A DNA stretch of 41,455 nucleotides from Candidatus Omnitrophota bacterium (GTDB lineage Bacteria; Omnitrophota; Gorgyraeia; Gygaellales; Profunditerraquicolaceae). The notes under the pieces are model-generated. The model saw only the letters and a program-made list of their open reading frames with translations. It had not been told where the DNA came from and searched no databases. Location: the NCBI GenBank assembly GCA_028687205.1, contig JAQUAP010000003.1:1-41455 (forward strand), given 5' to 3'. Both the position numbers and the translations under genes were made by a program. This document shows, one piece after another, positions 25,306 through 33,992 of the stretch (positions within the stretch are counted from its first letter, which is position 1; every line of letters begins with the position of its first letter).

Positions 25306-25629
25306 TTATTTGCGGATAATTTTAATCGTGGTATGCCTTCCGTCCTGCCAGGGCCAAATCATGGCAAAGGTGGAATCCCTGCCCTCGTTCTTAAAATAGA
25401 GGGTCTGGCCGGGCATGATGCCGCCAAAACCCTTGATCGTCTCCTGCGCCTGAAAAGATAATTTTTCTTTAGAAGGAAAAGCGGGTTCCCCGAAAAAATT
25501 CTTTAATCTTTCGTGGAGTTTGGCCAGCTCTTCCTTGATAACTACCGCTTCAAAAAAATTATCGGAATCCGTACGCAAGGTTTCGCAACCTAGGTCCTTG
25601 ACTTCCTTCTTTATCTCTTTAAATTCCAT
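25306..25629 (-). CDS. Hypothetical protein, 107 aa
   Basis: I do not recognise this family. It has no signal peptide or membrane segment. It has a charged helical first half (EFKEIKKEVKDLG, EELAKLHERLKNFFG) and a compact second half ending IWPWQDGRHTTIKIIRK. ATG at 25629 has AAGG eight bases before it; a GTG three codons earlier is less well placed. It is just upstream of pgi (11 bp), so probably co-transcribed. Confidence 0.7.
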   Translation of the reverse strand: MEFKEIKKEVKDLGCETLRTDSDNFFEAVVIKEELAKLHERLKNFFGEPAFPSKEKLSFQAQETIKGFGGIMPGQTLYFKNEGRDSTFAMIWPWQDGRHTTIKIIRK

Positions 25630-25684
25630 ATTGGTCACCTTTTATAAAGTATACCAGATAATCCTTGAATAAACAAATTTAAAT

Positions 25685-27034
25685 CTATTTTTCTTCCAGG
25701 ATCCTGACCTTACGAAAGCCTGCCGAATCTAACGGCAGGAAGGTCTTATCCGTGATTACGCAGGTCAAAAGAAAATCCGGTTCCCCCAAAAGCTTAAGCG
25801 GCACTTTTAAGGTAAAATATTCCCCGCTTAACTGCGCGGAGGTACCCTGGGGGTCCAGCCTCTTCTTCAGGTTCATATCCTCTACCACTACCCTGTCTTT
25901 TTTGGTGCGCACGCCGATATTCGGCATTTTATTAAAAAGGACGTCGTCATTGTAGCCGAAAAAATAAAACCGGAAAAATAACCTGTACCTTAACTCCTGA
26001 GGTTTTCTTACGCGCACCCATAAATAATCGTCCACTACCGCATAGCTGACTCTTTTATCGCTATTAAAAGCATCCCCTCCTTTAAGGAGAGTAGACTTTT
26101 GCCTGTTCAGGGTGATGGTGGGGTAATCCCCGAACAACTCATTCTGGCGCACAAAGGATAAAAGGTAAAAGGCGCTTACGCAGGTCTGGCTGCGGTAGCT
26201 GAGCATCGCCTGATATTTTTTATCTATTTCATCCTCGGTCAACTTAAAAGTAGACCAGTTGATTAACGCGTCCGGAAAATGTTTTGCGGATGGCTCAAGC
26301 CCCAGCTCAGGATGGTAATGCCGCGGAGAAGGCCAGCCCGGGCCATGCACAAAATATACATACAATTTAGGCTCAGGAATTTCTTTTTTCAGGTCTTGCA
26401 GGGCAATCTGCAGGAAACAATAATACGCCCAGTGGTCGCCGTTGACATCAGCCGGATGCGAAACAAAGATTTTAGTGGGTTTATAATCAAGGAGGATAGA
26501 CTTTAGATCAAACAGTATCTGCTCGGATTTATAAGGGGCGCCGTAAGAAGGGGCTTCTTTATAAGGGACATAAGACTGCCGAGTAAGCATATCCTTAAAA
26601 GGCGCGTTGGTCTCCCAGGCCGAGAAAAACATATTATTGGTGCCATAATCAGGATAGCCCAGAAAAATAAGGTTGCTCTCGTCTACCCCCAGTATCTTCA
26701 TCGCCTTCTTGGCTTCCTCTTCCCTCACCTTGCCCATAGCCACGAATTCGGAATTAAATATGATTAATCTTTTCTTGAAAACGATAAAGGCGAATTCGTT
26801 ATGGTCGCCGTTAGTCAGGTATATAATTTTGACTTTGGCGCCGGATTTAACTGCCCGCTGGATTACCCCGCCGCAGCCGATATTTTCATCATCCGGATGG
26901 GGCGCAAGGACCAGAACGCGGTCCTTATTGCTGAAAGGCTCAATGGGAGGAAGCTCCCCGGCCTGCGCGAAAATAACGAATGATAGAAATACTCCGTAAA
27001 AAACCGCGGCGCTTATGCAAATCAACTTCTTCAT
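25685..27034 (-). CDS. Secreted PIG-L family deacetylase
   Basis: The protein (449 aa) has a signal peptide ending near AQA-GE (about residue 26). The PIG-L/LmbE zinc motif PHPDDE is at 45-50, with His193, Asp200 and His201 (SHPADVNGDH) completing the site. These enzymes remove N-acetyl groups from glycans. A C-terminal beta-rich extension (about 320-449) has no family I recognise. Secretion is unusual compared with the cytosolic members and suggests a periplasmic or outer polysaccharide substrate. Confidence 0.85.
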   Translation of the reverse strand: MKKLICISAAVFYGVFLSFVIFAQAGELPPIEPFSNKDRVLVLAPHPDDENIGCGGVIQRAVKSGAKVKIIYLTNGDHNEFAFIVFKKRLIIFNSEFVAMGKVREEEAKKAMKILGVDESNLIFLGYPDYGTNNMFFSAWETNAPFKDMLTRQSYVPYKEAPSYGAPYKSEQILFDLKSILLDYKPTKIFVSHPADVNGDHWAYYCFLQIALQDLKKEIPEPKLYVYFVHGPGWPSPRHYHPELGLEPSAKHFPDALINWSTFKLTEDEIDKKYQAMLSYRSQTCVSAFYLLSFVRQNELFGDYPTITLNRQKSTLLKGGDAFNSDKRVSYAVVDDYLWVRVRKPQELRYRLFFRFYFFGYNDDVLFNKMPNIGVRTKKDRVVVEDMNLKKRLDPQGTSAQLSGEYFTLKVPLKLLGEPDFLLTCVITDKTFLPLDSAGFRKVRILEEK

Positions 27035-27039
27035 ATATT

Positions 27040-27591
27040 TTATCCTTCCTTCAAATGGGCCTTGATTATTTTTTGCTCGGTGAGCGGACGGTCAGATGCA
27101 TTAGTAGGCGTGTTTTCTATTTTTTCCACCGCCTCATAACCTTTAATCACTTTGCCGAAAATAGTATGGCGCATATTCAACCAGGGGCAAGCGGCCGTGG
27201 TGATAAAAAACTGGCTGCCGTTCGTATTTGGACCGGCATTGGCCATGGCCAGGATACCGCGTTGATCAAATTTGACGTCTGAGCTTACTTCGTCCGCGAA
27301 AGGTTTTCCCCAGATAGATTCTCCGCCTGCGCCGGTGCCAGTGGGATCTCCTCCCTGGATCATAAAGCCTTTAATCACCCGGTGAAAAATCAACCCGTTA
27401 TAATAACCCTTCTCAACCAGCTGCGTAAAGTTTTCACAGGCCTTGGGCGCTGTTTCAGGCATAAGTTTAATCTCTATATCCCCCTGATCTGTCTCCAAAA
27501 CTACGATCTTCTCATCCATACCGCAGGCTCCTTTTACTAACAGGTTGATAAAAAATAAAAAAAAGGCGACCAGCGCAATATTCCTGGCCAC
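27040..27591 (-). CDS. Exported cyclophilin-type peptidyl-prolyl isomerase
   Basis: The protein (183 aa) has an N-terminal hydrophobic signal followed by GACG, so it is exported and possibly a lipoprotein (the lipobox is atypical). Cyclophilin motifs FHRVIKGFMIQGGDPTGTG and GSQFFIT are intact. The start is GTG with AGGAGG five bases upstream. It is 5 bp from the deacetylase gene and probably helps fold envelope proteins. Confidence 0.92.
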   Translation of the reverse strand: MARNIALVAFFLFFINLLVKGACGMDEKIVVLETDQGDIEIKLMPETAPKACENFTQLVEKGYYNGLIFHRVIKGFMIQGGDPTGTGAGGESIWGKPFADEVSSDVKFDQRGILAMANAGPNTNGSQFFITTAACPWLNMRHTIFGKVIKGYEAVEKIENTPTNASDRPLTEQKIIKAHLKEG

Positions 27592-27655
27592 TTTAGCCTC
27601 CTTATTTAGACAGGAAATACAGGTTACTAATACTTTAATGGCTTAGCGGTATGCC

Positions 27656-27844
27656 TTATTTACAGCAGGTGCCGCCGGCCTTAGCTATTCTCTTGACTAC
27701 GCAGGAAACCACAAAACATGCCAACGCCAGAAAAATCATCTGGTTGTCCGGGACCGTTGTAACATCAAATGCCGCTGCCAGAAGAAGCACTATCCCCAAA
27801 CCCCACAAAACTGCCCTTACTACACCCACGGTCTTCTCGTTCAT
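27656..27844 (-). CDS. Small membrane protein, 62 aa
   Basis: Two hydrophobic helices (about 8-26 and 36-52) and a C-terminal CC pair. No known family. A strong GGAGG precedes the ATG, which supports it being real. Confidence 0.65.
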   Translation of the reverse strand: MNEKTVGVVRAVLWGLGIVLLLAAAFDVTTVPDNQMIFLALACFVVSCVVKRIAKAGGTCCK

Positions 27845-27883
27845 TTCTCCTCCTTGTTTAGGGCGGATTAATAATTATCTGCT

Positions 27884-28525
27884 CTATTTAACGCCCTCTT
27901 GTATTTTAGGCTGATTGGCGAATTCTGCCAACTTACCGGCAATCTCGCGGCTTAACGCCGCGCAGGCGGTATTGAGCGCCTGGGTCAAACCGTAATAATC
28001 ATGCGGATTGATCGGCTGAATAAACTGCGACCTCTTGGTCAAGAGCAGCTTCCTGCTTTTAGCATTGATAATCGACCACTGCGCGGTAAGGTTCATATCT
28101 TTATCCAGTTCGCTATCTAACTTAACAATCTCTAAAATTACCTGATAATCCAGCGGTATAGCAAAGCTGCAGGGAAACAATTGAATGCTCGCCGCCGGAA
28201 GTAACCTAGCGAGGTTCTCGTTAATCAGGCGGGCCAGGGCCGAATCCAGGGGTTCTGCCCAGCGGTCAAACTGAGCAAAGTGAAAATTCCCATGCTTATC
28301 TCTAGTCACAATCTGCGGCCGGTCAAGGTATCCCGGGATCCAGATCGGTCCTACAGCGATAATGGTCCCTAAGGGAACATCGATTGCCTGGACTGTTTCT
28401 TGCTGGCTTATGGGAGCAGGCATGTAAAAGCGGGGGTTAGGGCTGCCTGAAACAGCTACGCATCCGTTTAAGATTAAGGCAAATAAAACCAGCGCCGCGC
28501 AGGATAAAAAATTAATCTTTCTCAT
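27884..28525 (-). CDS. PqiC/ABC-transport auxiliary lipoprotein
   Basis: The 213-aa lipoprotein has lipobox LNGC at about residues 19-22. The body fits the ABC_trans_aux/PqiC family (GPIWIPGYLDRPQIVTR, LARLINENLARLL). In Mce systems such lipoproteins sit in the outer membrane and pair with the MlaD/PqiB-like protein. It is last in the four-gene transport operon, 1 bp after mlaD. Confidence 0.88.
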   Translation of the reverse strand: MRKINFLSCAALVLFALILNGCVAVSGSPNPRFYMPAPISQQETVQAIDVPLGTIIAVGPIWIPGYLDRPQIVTRDKHGNFHFAQFDRWAEPLDSALARLINENLARLLPAASIQLFPCSFAIPLDYQVILEIVKLDSELDKDMNLTAQWSIINAKSRKLLLTKRSQFIQPINPHDYYGLTQALNTACAALSREIAGKLAEFANQPKIQEGVK

Positions 28526-28526
28526 C

Positions 28527-29231
28527 TTATTCTCCTTTGGAAACGGGCTTTCCTTTTAAAAAAGCCTCCGGGTGCTGCTCAATATACTCTATAAATAAAT
28601 TAAAAGAGCGCGCTAAATTAGTGACCTCTTTAATAGCCTTACGCATTTCAATGATGCCTTCGGAATTGACCAGCCTGTTGATCCCGGCGACCACCTGCTC
28701 TAAATTCGTGGTAATCTCTTTGATCGGGATATCGTCCATGACTTCAAAGATGTCCGGCGATATGGGCAGCGCGGGCAGTTCCGGATAGTTTTTGATGATA
28801 CCATATAATTTTATCGGCTTATCCGGATAAAAGTCAAACGCGATCATCAGCTGGCCGGTAATAAAGTTTTTTATCTCAAGCTTTCCCCGCAGGCCCTGCC
28901 TAATCAACATCAGGTAATCAGCATAACCCGGCTTTTCAGGCAGACCCATTACGCGCGATAACTCAATATCAACGACTACCGGGATGAGCACTTCTTTGGT
29001 CTCCGGGTTATAAACTAAGTTGATACTGTTGACATTGCCGATTTTCACCCCCCTGAAGATTACCGGCGCTCCCACAGAAAGGCCTTTTACCGAACCGTTA
29101 AAAAATAAAACATACTTGTCTGACTGCCTGAAAAGCGCGCCTGAGCCAAAGACGACTACCGCTATCAGTAATAAGACCACCGCGCCTACCACAAACGCGC
29201 CAATCATTGTTTTATTTGCTTTTCTCATCAT
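28527..29231 (-). CDS. mlaD: MlaD-like MCE-domain protein
   Basis: The protein (234 aa) has one N-terminal membrane helix (about 11-30). An MCE domain follows (about 38-115) with FNGSVKGLSVGAPVIFRGVKIGNV. MCE proteins form hexameric rings that carry phospholipids across the periplasm. The start overlaps mlaF by 4 bp (ATGA). Confidence 0.93.
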   Translation of the reverse strand: MMRKANKTMIGAFVVGAVVLLLIAVVVFGSGALFRQSDKYVLFFNGSVKGLSVGAPVIFRGVKIGNVNSINLVYNPETKEVLIPVVVDIELSRVMGLPEKPGYADYLMLIRQGLRGKLEIKNFITGQLMIAFDFYPDKPIKLYGIIKNYPELPALPISPDIFEVMDDIPIKEITTNLEQVVAGINRLVNSEGIIEMRKAIKEVTNLARSFNLFIEYIEQHPEAFLKGKPVSKGE

Positions 29232-30019
29232 AGCTTAAACTCCTTACCTGCAGGCGTAGCCTGCCTCTCTCCTCGGGTCAAAAACTGGATAACTCGCGGG
29301 TCACTGGAATTAGCTAATAAGTCCTTAGGGCTGCCGATGGCAATCACGCTCTTAGTCTCGGTATCAAGCAGCGCGGCATTATCCCCTACGGCAAAAATGC
29401 TGGCCAACTCATGCGTGACTACCACAATCGTAGCGCCCAGGGTATCTTTTAATTGCAGGATTAAATCGTCAAGCATGCGCGCACTTAGTGGGTCAAGCCC
29501 GGCTGAAGGCTCGTCAAAAAAGATAATATCCGGGTCAAGCGCGATCGCCCGCGCCAGGGCTGCCCTTTTACACATCCCTCCGCTTATCTCTGAGGGATAA
29601 AAGTCAGCATAACCGGAGAGCCCGACTAAAGCCAGCTTTAATTCCACGACTTCTTTTATCTGCGCCGGGGATAAAGCTGAATAAAGTTGTAAAGGAAGGG
29701 CTATATTCTCTCCCAGGGTAAAAGAGCTCCACAGGGCGCCGCCCTGGTAAAGGACGCCGAATCGGCGCATTATCTTCTGCTGCGTTGGCTCATCCTGTTC
29801 CCAAAAATTTATTCCGTCGTAAAGGACTTCCCCTTTTTCCGGCTCCTTAAGCCCGATTAAGACTTTCAGCAGGGTGCTCTTGCCGCAACCGCTGCCGCCC
29901 ATGACGATAAAAATCTCTCCCTTTTTTACGCTGAAATTAAGATTATTCATTACCGCGTAATCATCATAGCTTAAATCAAGGTTGCGCACTGTAATAACCG
30001 GTTTTACGTTTGCTTCCAT
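29228..30019 (-). CDS. mlaF: MlaF-like ABC transporter ATPase
   Basis: The protein (263 aa) has Walker A GGSGCGKST (41-49), signature ISGGMCKR (145-152), Walker B IIFFDE (165-170) and the switch His in VTHE. It energises the MlaE permease. It lies 4 bp after mlaE. Confidence 0.94.
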   Translation of the reverse strand: MEANVKPVITVRNLDLSYDDYAVMNNLNFSVKKGEIFIVMGGSGCGKSTLLKVLIGLKEPEKGEVLYDGINFWEQDEPTQQKIMRRFGVLYQGGALWSSFTLGENIALPLQLYSALSPAQIKEVVELKLALVGLSGYADFYPSEISGGMCKRAALARAIALDPDIIFFDEPSAGLDPLSARMLDDLILQLKDTLGATIVVVTHELASIFAVGDNAALLDTETKSVIAIGSPKDLLANSSDPRVIQFLTRGERQATPAGKEFKL

Positions 30020-30023
30020 TTAT

Positions 30024-31148
30024 TTAGACTCCTAAGACCTGGCAGATAAAGGTAATAATGGCGGTAGCAATCACAATACTGGTGATGGCGCTCACTACCG
30101 CCGAAGTAGTCGCCTCTCCCAAGGCCTCCGCGCTCCTGGCGCACTTAATCCCGCGCAGGCAGCCGGAAACCGCGATAATAATGCCAAAAACAAAACTGTG
30201 CGTAAGCCCGACCCAAAGATTGGCCAGGCGCACCGCTGACTGGGTATGCTGCCAGTATTCTACCGGATTAAGGTCAAGCACGCTGGTACTGATGAAAAAT
30301 CCTCCGGCGATACCCATAAAATCCGCGTAGAGCGTTAAAAGCGGCATCATAATCACCAGCGCTAAAACGCGGGGCATCACCAGGAATTCAACCGGGGAGA
30401 TGCCCAGTGTTTTCAAGGCGTCAATCTCCTCGTTTACCTGCATCAGCCCGAGCTCCGCGGCAAAAGAAGCCCCAGTGCGGCCGGACATAATAATACCCGT
30501 CATCACCGCCCCCATCACGCGGATCATGGCAATGCCGACGATATCCGCGACAAAAATCTGCGCGCCGAATAATTTAAGCTGGATGGCCCCGATAAAAGCG
30601 AGAATAATGCCGACCAAAACACTGATTAAAGAAACCAGCCAGAGGGCATTAGCCCCGCACTTCTGGACAATGGTGATGAATTCATCGCGGCGAAAATAAG
30701 CTTTGCCGCTAATCAGGCGGCCGAAAGCAACCGTAAGTTCGCCTAAAAAATCAAGCAGCGTAAGCGCGCTAGCGCCAACCTGCAATGCTTTATCGCCTAC
30801 CCTTTCCAGGAACGGCGCATGCGTAACCTTCTGCGGGATAAGCCGCGTATGCACCCTTAAGGCAAGCGTAAGCAGCTTCTCTACTCCCTGCGGCAGGCCT
30901 TGATGGCTAACCTGGATATTTTTACGTTCACAATCCCGGATAAGGTGGAATAAAAACGAGACCAGGCCGCTGCCCCAGCCGTCTACCCCTGAAGCGTCAA
31001 AAGTAATCTCTGTGACTTCTTTATGGCTGGCAAGCTCTGAAATGACCTCATTTTCCGCGGGAAGCGCGGCGTGAATCTGCCAGTTTCCGCTGAGTTTAAC
31101 GCGGAGTGTCCCTGTTACAGGATATTCAAAGGAGATCTTGGCAAGCAT
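30024..31148 (-). CDS. mlaE: MlaE-like permease with N-terminal STAS domain
   Basis: The protein (374 aa) has a STAS-type N-terminal domain (about 1-100, ITFDASGVDGWGSG) followed by the MlaE permease with five or so membrane helices. The conserved segment SGRTGASFAAELGLMQVNEEIDALKTLGISP is intact. This fused STAS-MlaE form, instead of a separate MlaB, is common outside Proteobacteria. First gene of the lipid transport operon. Confidence 0.93.
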   Translation of the reverse strand: MLAKISFEYPVTGTLRVKLSGNWQIHAALPAENEVISELASHKEVTEITFDASGVDGWGSGLVSFLFHLIRDCERKNIQVSHQGLPQGVEKLLTLALRVHTRLIPQKVTHAPFLERVGDKALQVGASALTLLDFLGELTVAFGRLISGKAYFRRDEFITIVQKCGANALWLVSLISVLVGIILAFIGAIQLKLFGAQIFVADIVGIAMIRVMGAVMTGIIMSGRTGASFAAELGLMQVNEEIDALKTLGISPVEFLVMPRVLALVIMMPLLTLYADFMGIAGGFFISTSVLDLNPVEYWQHTQSAVRLANLWVGLTHSFVFGIIIAVSGCLRGIKCARSAEALGEATTSAVVSAITSIVIATAIITFICQVLGV

Positions 31149-31158
31149 CTTTTCCTTT

Positions 31159-31186
31159 ATTCTACTCTCCCCAACCTCACTGTCAA
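31159..31186 (-). promoter_or_regulatory. Promoter of the mla operon
   Basis: On the minus strand TTGACA (plus 31181-31186), a 16-bp spacer and TAGAAT (31159-31164). The ATG is 10 bp past the -10, so the AAAGGA before it would lie at or upstream of the transcript start. Confidence 0.65.
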
Positions 31187-31238
31187 CTTAAAAAAAACGT
31201 AATCCTGAAAACGCTTTCCCAAAAGACCTGATTTACCC

Positions 31239-31266
31239 TTGACATTTACCCGGGATATTGCATACT
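31239..31266 (+). promoter_or_regulatory. Promoter-like element of structured RNA copy 2
   Basis: Consensus TTGACA (31239-31244), a 16-bp spacer and CATACT (31261-31266). The -10 again lies in GCATA-N6-TATGC (31260-31275). Confidence 0.6.
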
Positions 31267-31272
31267 TCTTTA

Positions 31273-31364
31273 TGCGTTTACTCTAAACAAGGAGGTTGGT
31301 CGATAGCGCAAGCTATTAGGCCTATCACCTACAAGAAAACCCCGAAAGTGTTCGGGGTTTTTTG
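31273..31364 (+). ncRNA. Structured small RNA, copy 2 (unrecognised family)
   Basis: The fold matches copy 1. GTTTA-CTC-TAAAC hairpin (31277-31289), AAGGAGGT (31289-31296), then AGGT...GGTC pairs with GGCC...ACCT (31319-31330). It is capped by ATAGC-GCAA-GCTAT (31303-31316), again a GNRA loop. It ends in an intrinsic terminator. GAAA against GCAA in the loop, and different helix 1 sequences with pairing kept, argue for selection on structure. It lies between mlaE (divergent) and a convergent GNAT gene, the same kind of place as copy 1. Confidence 0.62.
31338..31364 (+). terminator. Bidirectional terminator, RNA copy 2 / GNAT gene
   Basis: AACCCCGAA and TTCGGGGTT form a 9-bp stem with a 4-nt loop, followed by T5 on the plus strand. 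A weaker TTTTCTT run follows on the minus strand. Confidence 0.85.
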
Positions 31365-32012
31365 TTATACCAGGCGCTTACCGTAAATGTAGAGCGGCAG
31401 CTCCTGATACAGGACATAGCGTAAATATGTACGCCTGCCCTTATAAAGAAGGTCAAAGCCCTGCTGGGTGAAAAAATTGCCTGCCCGCTCAGAGAGGGTG
31501 GCAAGATGCACCCCGCGCACACCTTCCTCCTTAAGATACTTCAGGTAAGCAGCAATAAGGCCGGTGCCGATGTCCGAACCGCGAAAACCCTCCTGGATGT
31601 TGATATGCAAGGTCGCAGGATAATCCCTGGAAAAATCAGGTTCAGAGAATTCTCCTTTAAGTAAACTTACCAGGCAATGCCAGATAAAGAGCATATTTCT
31701 TGGCTTGAATAATACCGCGGAGGTTATGGCTTTCTTAAGAAGCTTAAATAAAATATCCTTGCGCCTGGCGCGGCTTACATCCTTGGCACCGATAATATAA
31801 CCGACAACCTTACCCTGGTATTCCGCCACGAAGCAGGATTCCGGCTCATAATCGGTAAAATAAAGCGTTATGGCATCAGCGAATATTTCATCGCCCTCAA
31901 AAAACAGAGAGCTGGGGCTCCCCAGGAACGCGGAGCTGCAGCATATCCTGCGCACATCTTCCCTGTCTCCTGGTTGGAATTTTCTGATCGTGGCCTGCGG
32001 ATTTTCGTTCAT
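31365..32012 (-). CDS. GNAT family N-acetyltransferase
   Basis: The protein (215 aa) has the acetyl-CoA binding strand-loop INIQEGFRGSDIGTGLI and the upstream EYQGKVVGYIIGA. Substrate unknown. Its ATG overlaps the DUF2062 gene stop by 4 bp. It is the last gene of the operon starting at 34358. Confidence 0.85.
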   Translation of the reverse strand: MNENPQATIRKFQPGDREDVRRICCSSAFLGSPSSLFFEGDEIFADAITLYFTDYEPESCFVAEYQGKVVGYIIGAKDVSRARRKDILFKLLKKAITSAVLFKPRNMLFIWHCLVSLLKGEFSEPDFSRDYPATLHINIQEGFRGSDIGTGLIAAYLKYLKEEGVRGVHLATLSERAGNFFTQQGFDLLYKGRRTYLRYVLYQELPLYIYGKRLV

Positions 32013-32455
32013 TTTTTATGCCCCTTGCCCCAATGGGCAACCACAAAAAAAGTAACCAGGTAAAAGAGGACAGCCAGGATAAGCCCCATAAAAAAACTTC
32101 CGACAAATAAAGGATAGTAGAAATCCTTAAGCGTATGAAAATTCAGGTGGCGAAAATATGACCAGCTTAAAGCCGGATAATTATTATTCTTTAAAATAGA
32201 CCTCCCCAGCTCATAACCTCCCCAGGTAATAAACGGGAGCGTGGGAGGAAGCGAAATATTGGTACCGATGAATATCGCTATCTTGTTGGTGGAGCGGACA
32301 AGGATAGCCGCCAGGATCATCAGGATGGTATGCAGCCCATAAACCGGCAGGACCGCGATACAAACGCCGATGGCCACGCCCAGGGCAATGCCGTGCGGAG
32401 TGGCATTATACTTAAAGAGCCGGATGAATACCCGCTTAATGGTTTTTAGCTTCAT
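32009..32455 (-). CDS. DUF2062 membrane protein
   Basis: The protein (148 aa) has several membrane helices and matches DUF2062 in ATPHGIALGVAIGVCIAVLPVYG and TNKIAIFIGTNISLP. Function unknown; often near glycosyltransferases or lipid genes. Between the YkgJ/DUF3108 gene (8 bp) and the GNAT gene (4-bp overlap). Confidence 0.82.
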   Translation of the reverse strand: MKLKTIKRVFIRLFKYNATPHGIALGVAIGVCIAVLPVYGLHTILMILAAILVRSTNKIAIFIGTNISLPPTLPFITWGGYELGRSILKNNNYPALSWSYFRHLNFHTLKDFYYPLFVGSFFMGLILAVLFYLVTFFVVAHWGKGHKK

Positions 32456-32463
32456 AAGAAAAT

Positions 32464-33483
32464 TTACTCCCGGCTATATTCATCTAAAGAGAGTGTATAG
32501 CTCAAACCGCCCATACCCTTTATTTTAATCGGTATAAAGGGCTCTACGCTGTCAATCCAGATTTCAAAGTTTTTAGGGACACTCGCAAAATGGTAGGCGC
32601 GGTAAGTCCGGCCTTCAATACGCAACCTGACAACAGAATCCAGGACGACCTCAAAAACATTGGGTAGCCTGAATTTAAAATGCCATCCTATGGGAGGCTG
32701 GCGGATAAGGCGCAGGTAGAACGGCAGGGTTACGGCGTTATGTATCGGGCCGTCAGCCGGGAAGACTTCACTGCTGATGAGTTTGCCGTCTTTAAATTTT
32801 TTCAGGGTCATGGTATATTTCTGCTGGTCATATTCTTCAACAATATGCTCCTTGCCGAGCCAACTCTGGACAAAACGCTCTACCTTGAAAGGCAGGAAAG
32901 TCGCGGGGTCATAATAAATCTTTTCCGTATCCCCAAGGATAAAAGTGCTGGTCTTAAAAATGACCAGCTTAGCTTCTTTACCGTCCAGCTGCACTATTCC
33001 CTGGTCGCTGTATTCGGCCTGTCCGCCTATCGGCTTTATGGAGTAAAGGATACGCTCGCCGGCGTAGGCTCCTGCTGCGCTAATCCCTAAGCAAAATGCA
33101 AGCATAAGGAGCATAGAAAGCCGTTTTAATTTTTTCTTTTTACTCCTTGCCTTCACGGTAACGCACAGGTATTTGGCAATAGGCGCAAGCCTCCCGTCTT
33201 CGTAAGGGAATTCCTTACAGGTGCTCGGCTTTAAATTATAATCTATTTTATGGATAGCGCAGAGGCCATCGCGGGTTATAAAAACGCAGGGTTCATCCTC
33301 AATGCTTGTGCCGACCTTGTATCCGGAAGGAAAATTGTCATCTTTTTCAAGGTGAAAAAAATCCCCGCCCTTTATACCCAGGGCAAGTATTTTCTTGGCC
33401 TCCTCTAAATCCACCCACGCGCCCAGCCGGCAGCATTTTTCCTGGGCCTTGCATTTATGGCATTCAACCTTTTTCTTTTTCAT
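32464..33483 (-). CDS. YkgJ-type Cys-cluster protein fused to an exported DUF3108-like domain
   Basis: The protein (339 aa) has two parts. Residues 1-110 are a CxxCxxxxxCC-type metal-binding domain (Cys8, 11, 17, 18, 66, 75, 89, 107). Residues 114-142 then read like a signal peptide (SKKKKLKRLSMLLMLAF...AGAYA-GE). Residues 143-339 are a beta-rich DUF3108-like periplasmic domain. An AAGGAG precedes the AAA AAG codons of the linker, as if a second gene once started there, but no ATG, GTG or TTG lies at the right distance. A true fusion would put the Cys domain inside and the DUF3108 part outside. Confidence 0.75.
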   Translation of the reverse strand: MKKKKVECHKCKAQEKCCRLGAWVDLEEAKKILALGIKGGDFFHLEKDDNFPSGYKVGTSIEDEPCVFITRDGLCAIHKIDYNLKPSTCKEFPYEDGRLAPIAKYLCVTVKARSKKKKLKRLSMLLMLAFCLGISAAGAYAGERILYSIKPIGGQAEYSDQGIVQLDGKEAKLVIFKTSTFILGDTEKIYYDPATFLPFKVERFVQSWLGKEHIVEEYDQQKYTMTLKKFKDGKLISSEVFPADGPIHNAVTLPFYLRLIRQPPIGWHFKFRLPNVFEVVLDSVVRLRIEGRTYRAYHFASVPKNFEIWIDSVEPFIPIKIKGMGGLSYTLSLDEYSRE

Positions 33484-33488
33484 ACGCT

Positions 33489-33977
33489 TTAGTAATCTAC
33501 ATCCCCTCTACCCTCCACTCTCTGAAAGAGGGTATTGAGCGATTCCAGGTTATCGCTGCCCATATCAACTATTTTTGACTGGGTATCCAGCTTGAGATGC
33601 TGTTGGCTGAATAAATCCGCGATTTTAGCCGAGTAATCCTGAATAATGGAGTTATACGGGTTACCGTTGAAAAGGTCCTTTAAGGCTTTTCCATACCAAA
33701 CCGCTGCCTGTTGCATAATCATCGCGGCTGTTTTTGCGTCCAGGCCCGCATCAAGCAGGATGCCGGCAAATTTTTGCGCGTAATCATCTACCTTAGAGCT
33801 GACTGCCGCGTAATCCAGCTGGGTATCGTTTATGGTTTTAAATTCATCCATAGCTTTCTGGCTAAAATCCTGCGCTAACGGGCCCTGCTCCGCGGCGTCG
33901 GCTGCGAAGGCGCAGGAAAAAACAGCGCCCAAGATAAGTAAGCTTAAAATAAAAAATATAACCCTGGCCTTTTTCAT
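33489..33977 (-). CDS. Hypothetical exported protein, 162 aa
   Basis: A signal peptide ends near AFA-AD (residue 25). The mature part is helical and acidic-polar with no membrane segment. I recognise no family. It is 5 bp before the YkgJ/DUF3108 gene and 15 bp after the membrane protein gene, so it is part of that operon. Confidence 0.75.
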   Translation of the reverse strand: MKKARVIFFILSLLILGAVFSCAFAADAAEQGPLAQDFSQKAMDEFKTINDTQLDYAAVSSKVDDYAQKFAGILLDAGLDAKTAAMIMQQAAVWYGKALKDLFNGNPYNSIIQDYSAKIADLFSQQHLKLDTQSKIVDMGSDNLESLNTLFQRVEGRGDVDY

Positions 33978-33992
33978 ACCTGGCTCCTTTTG

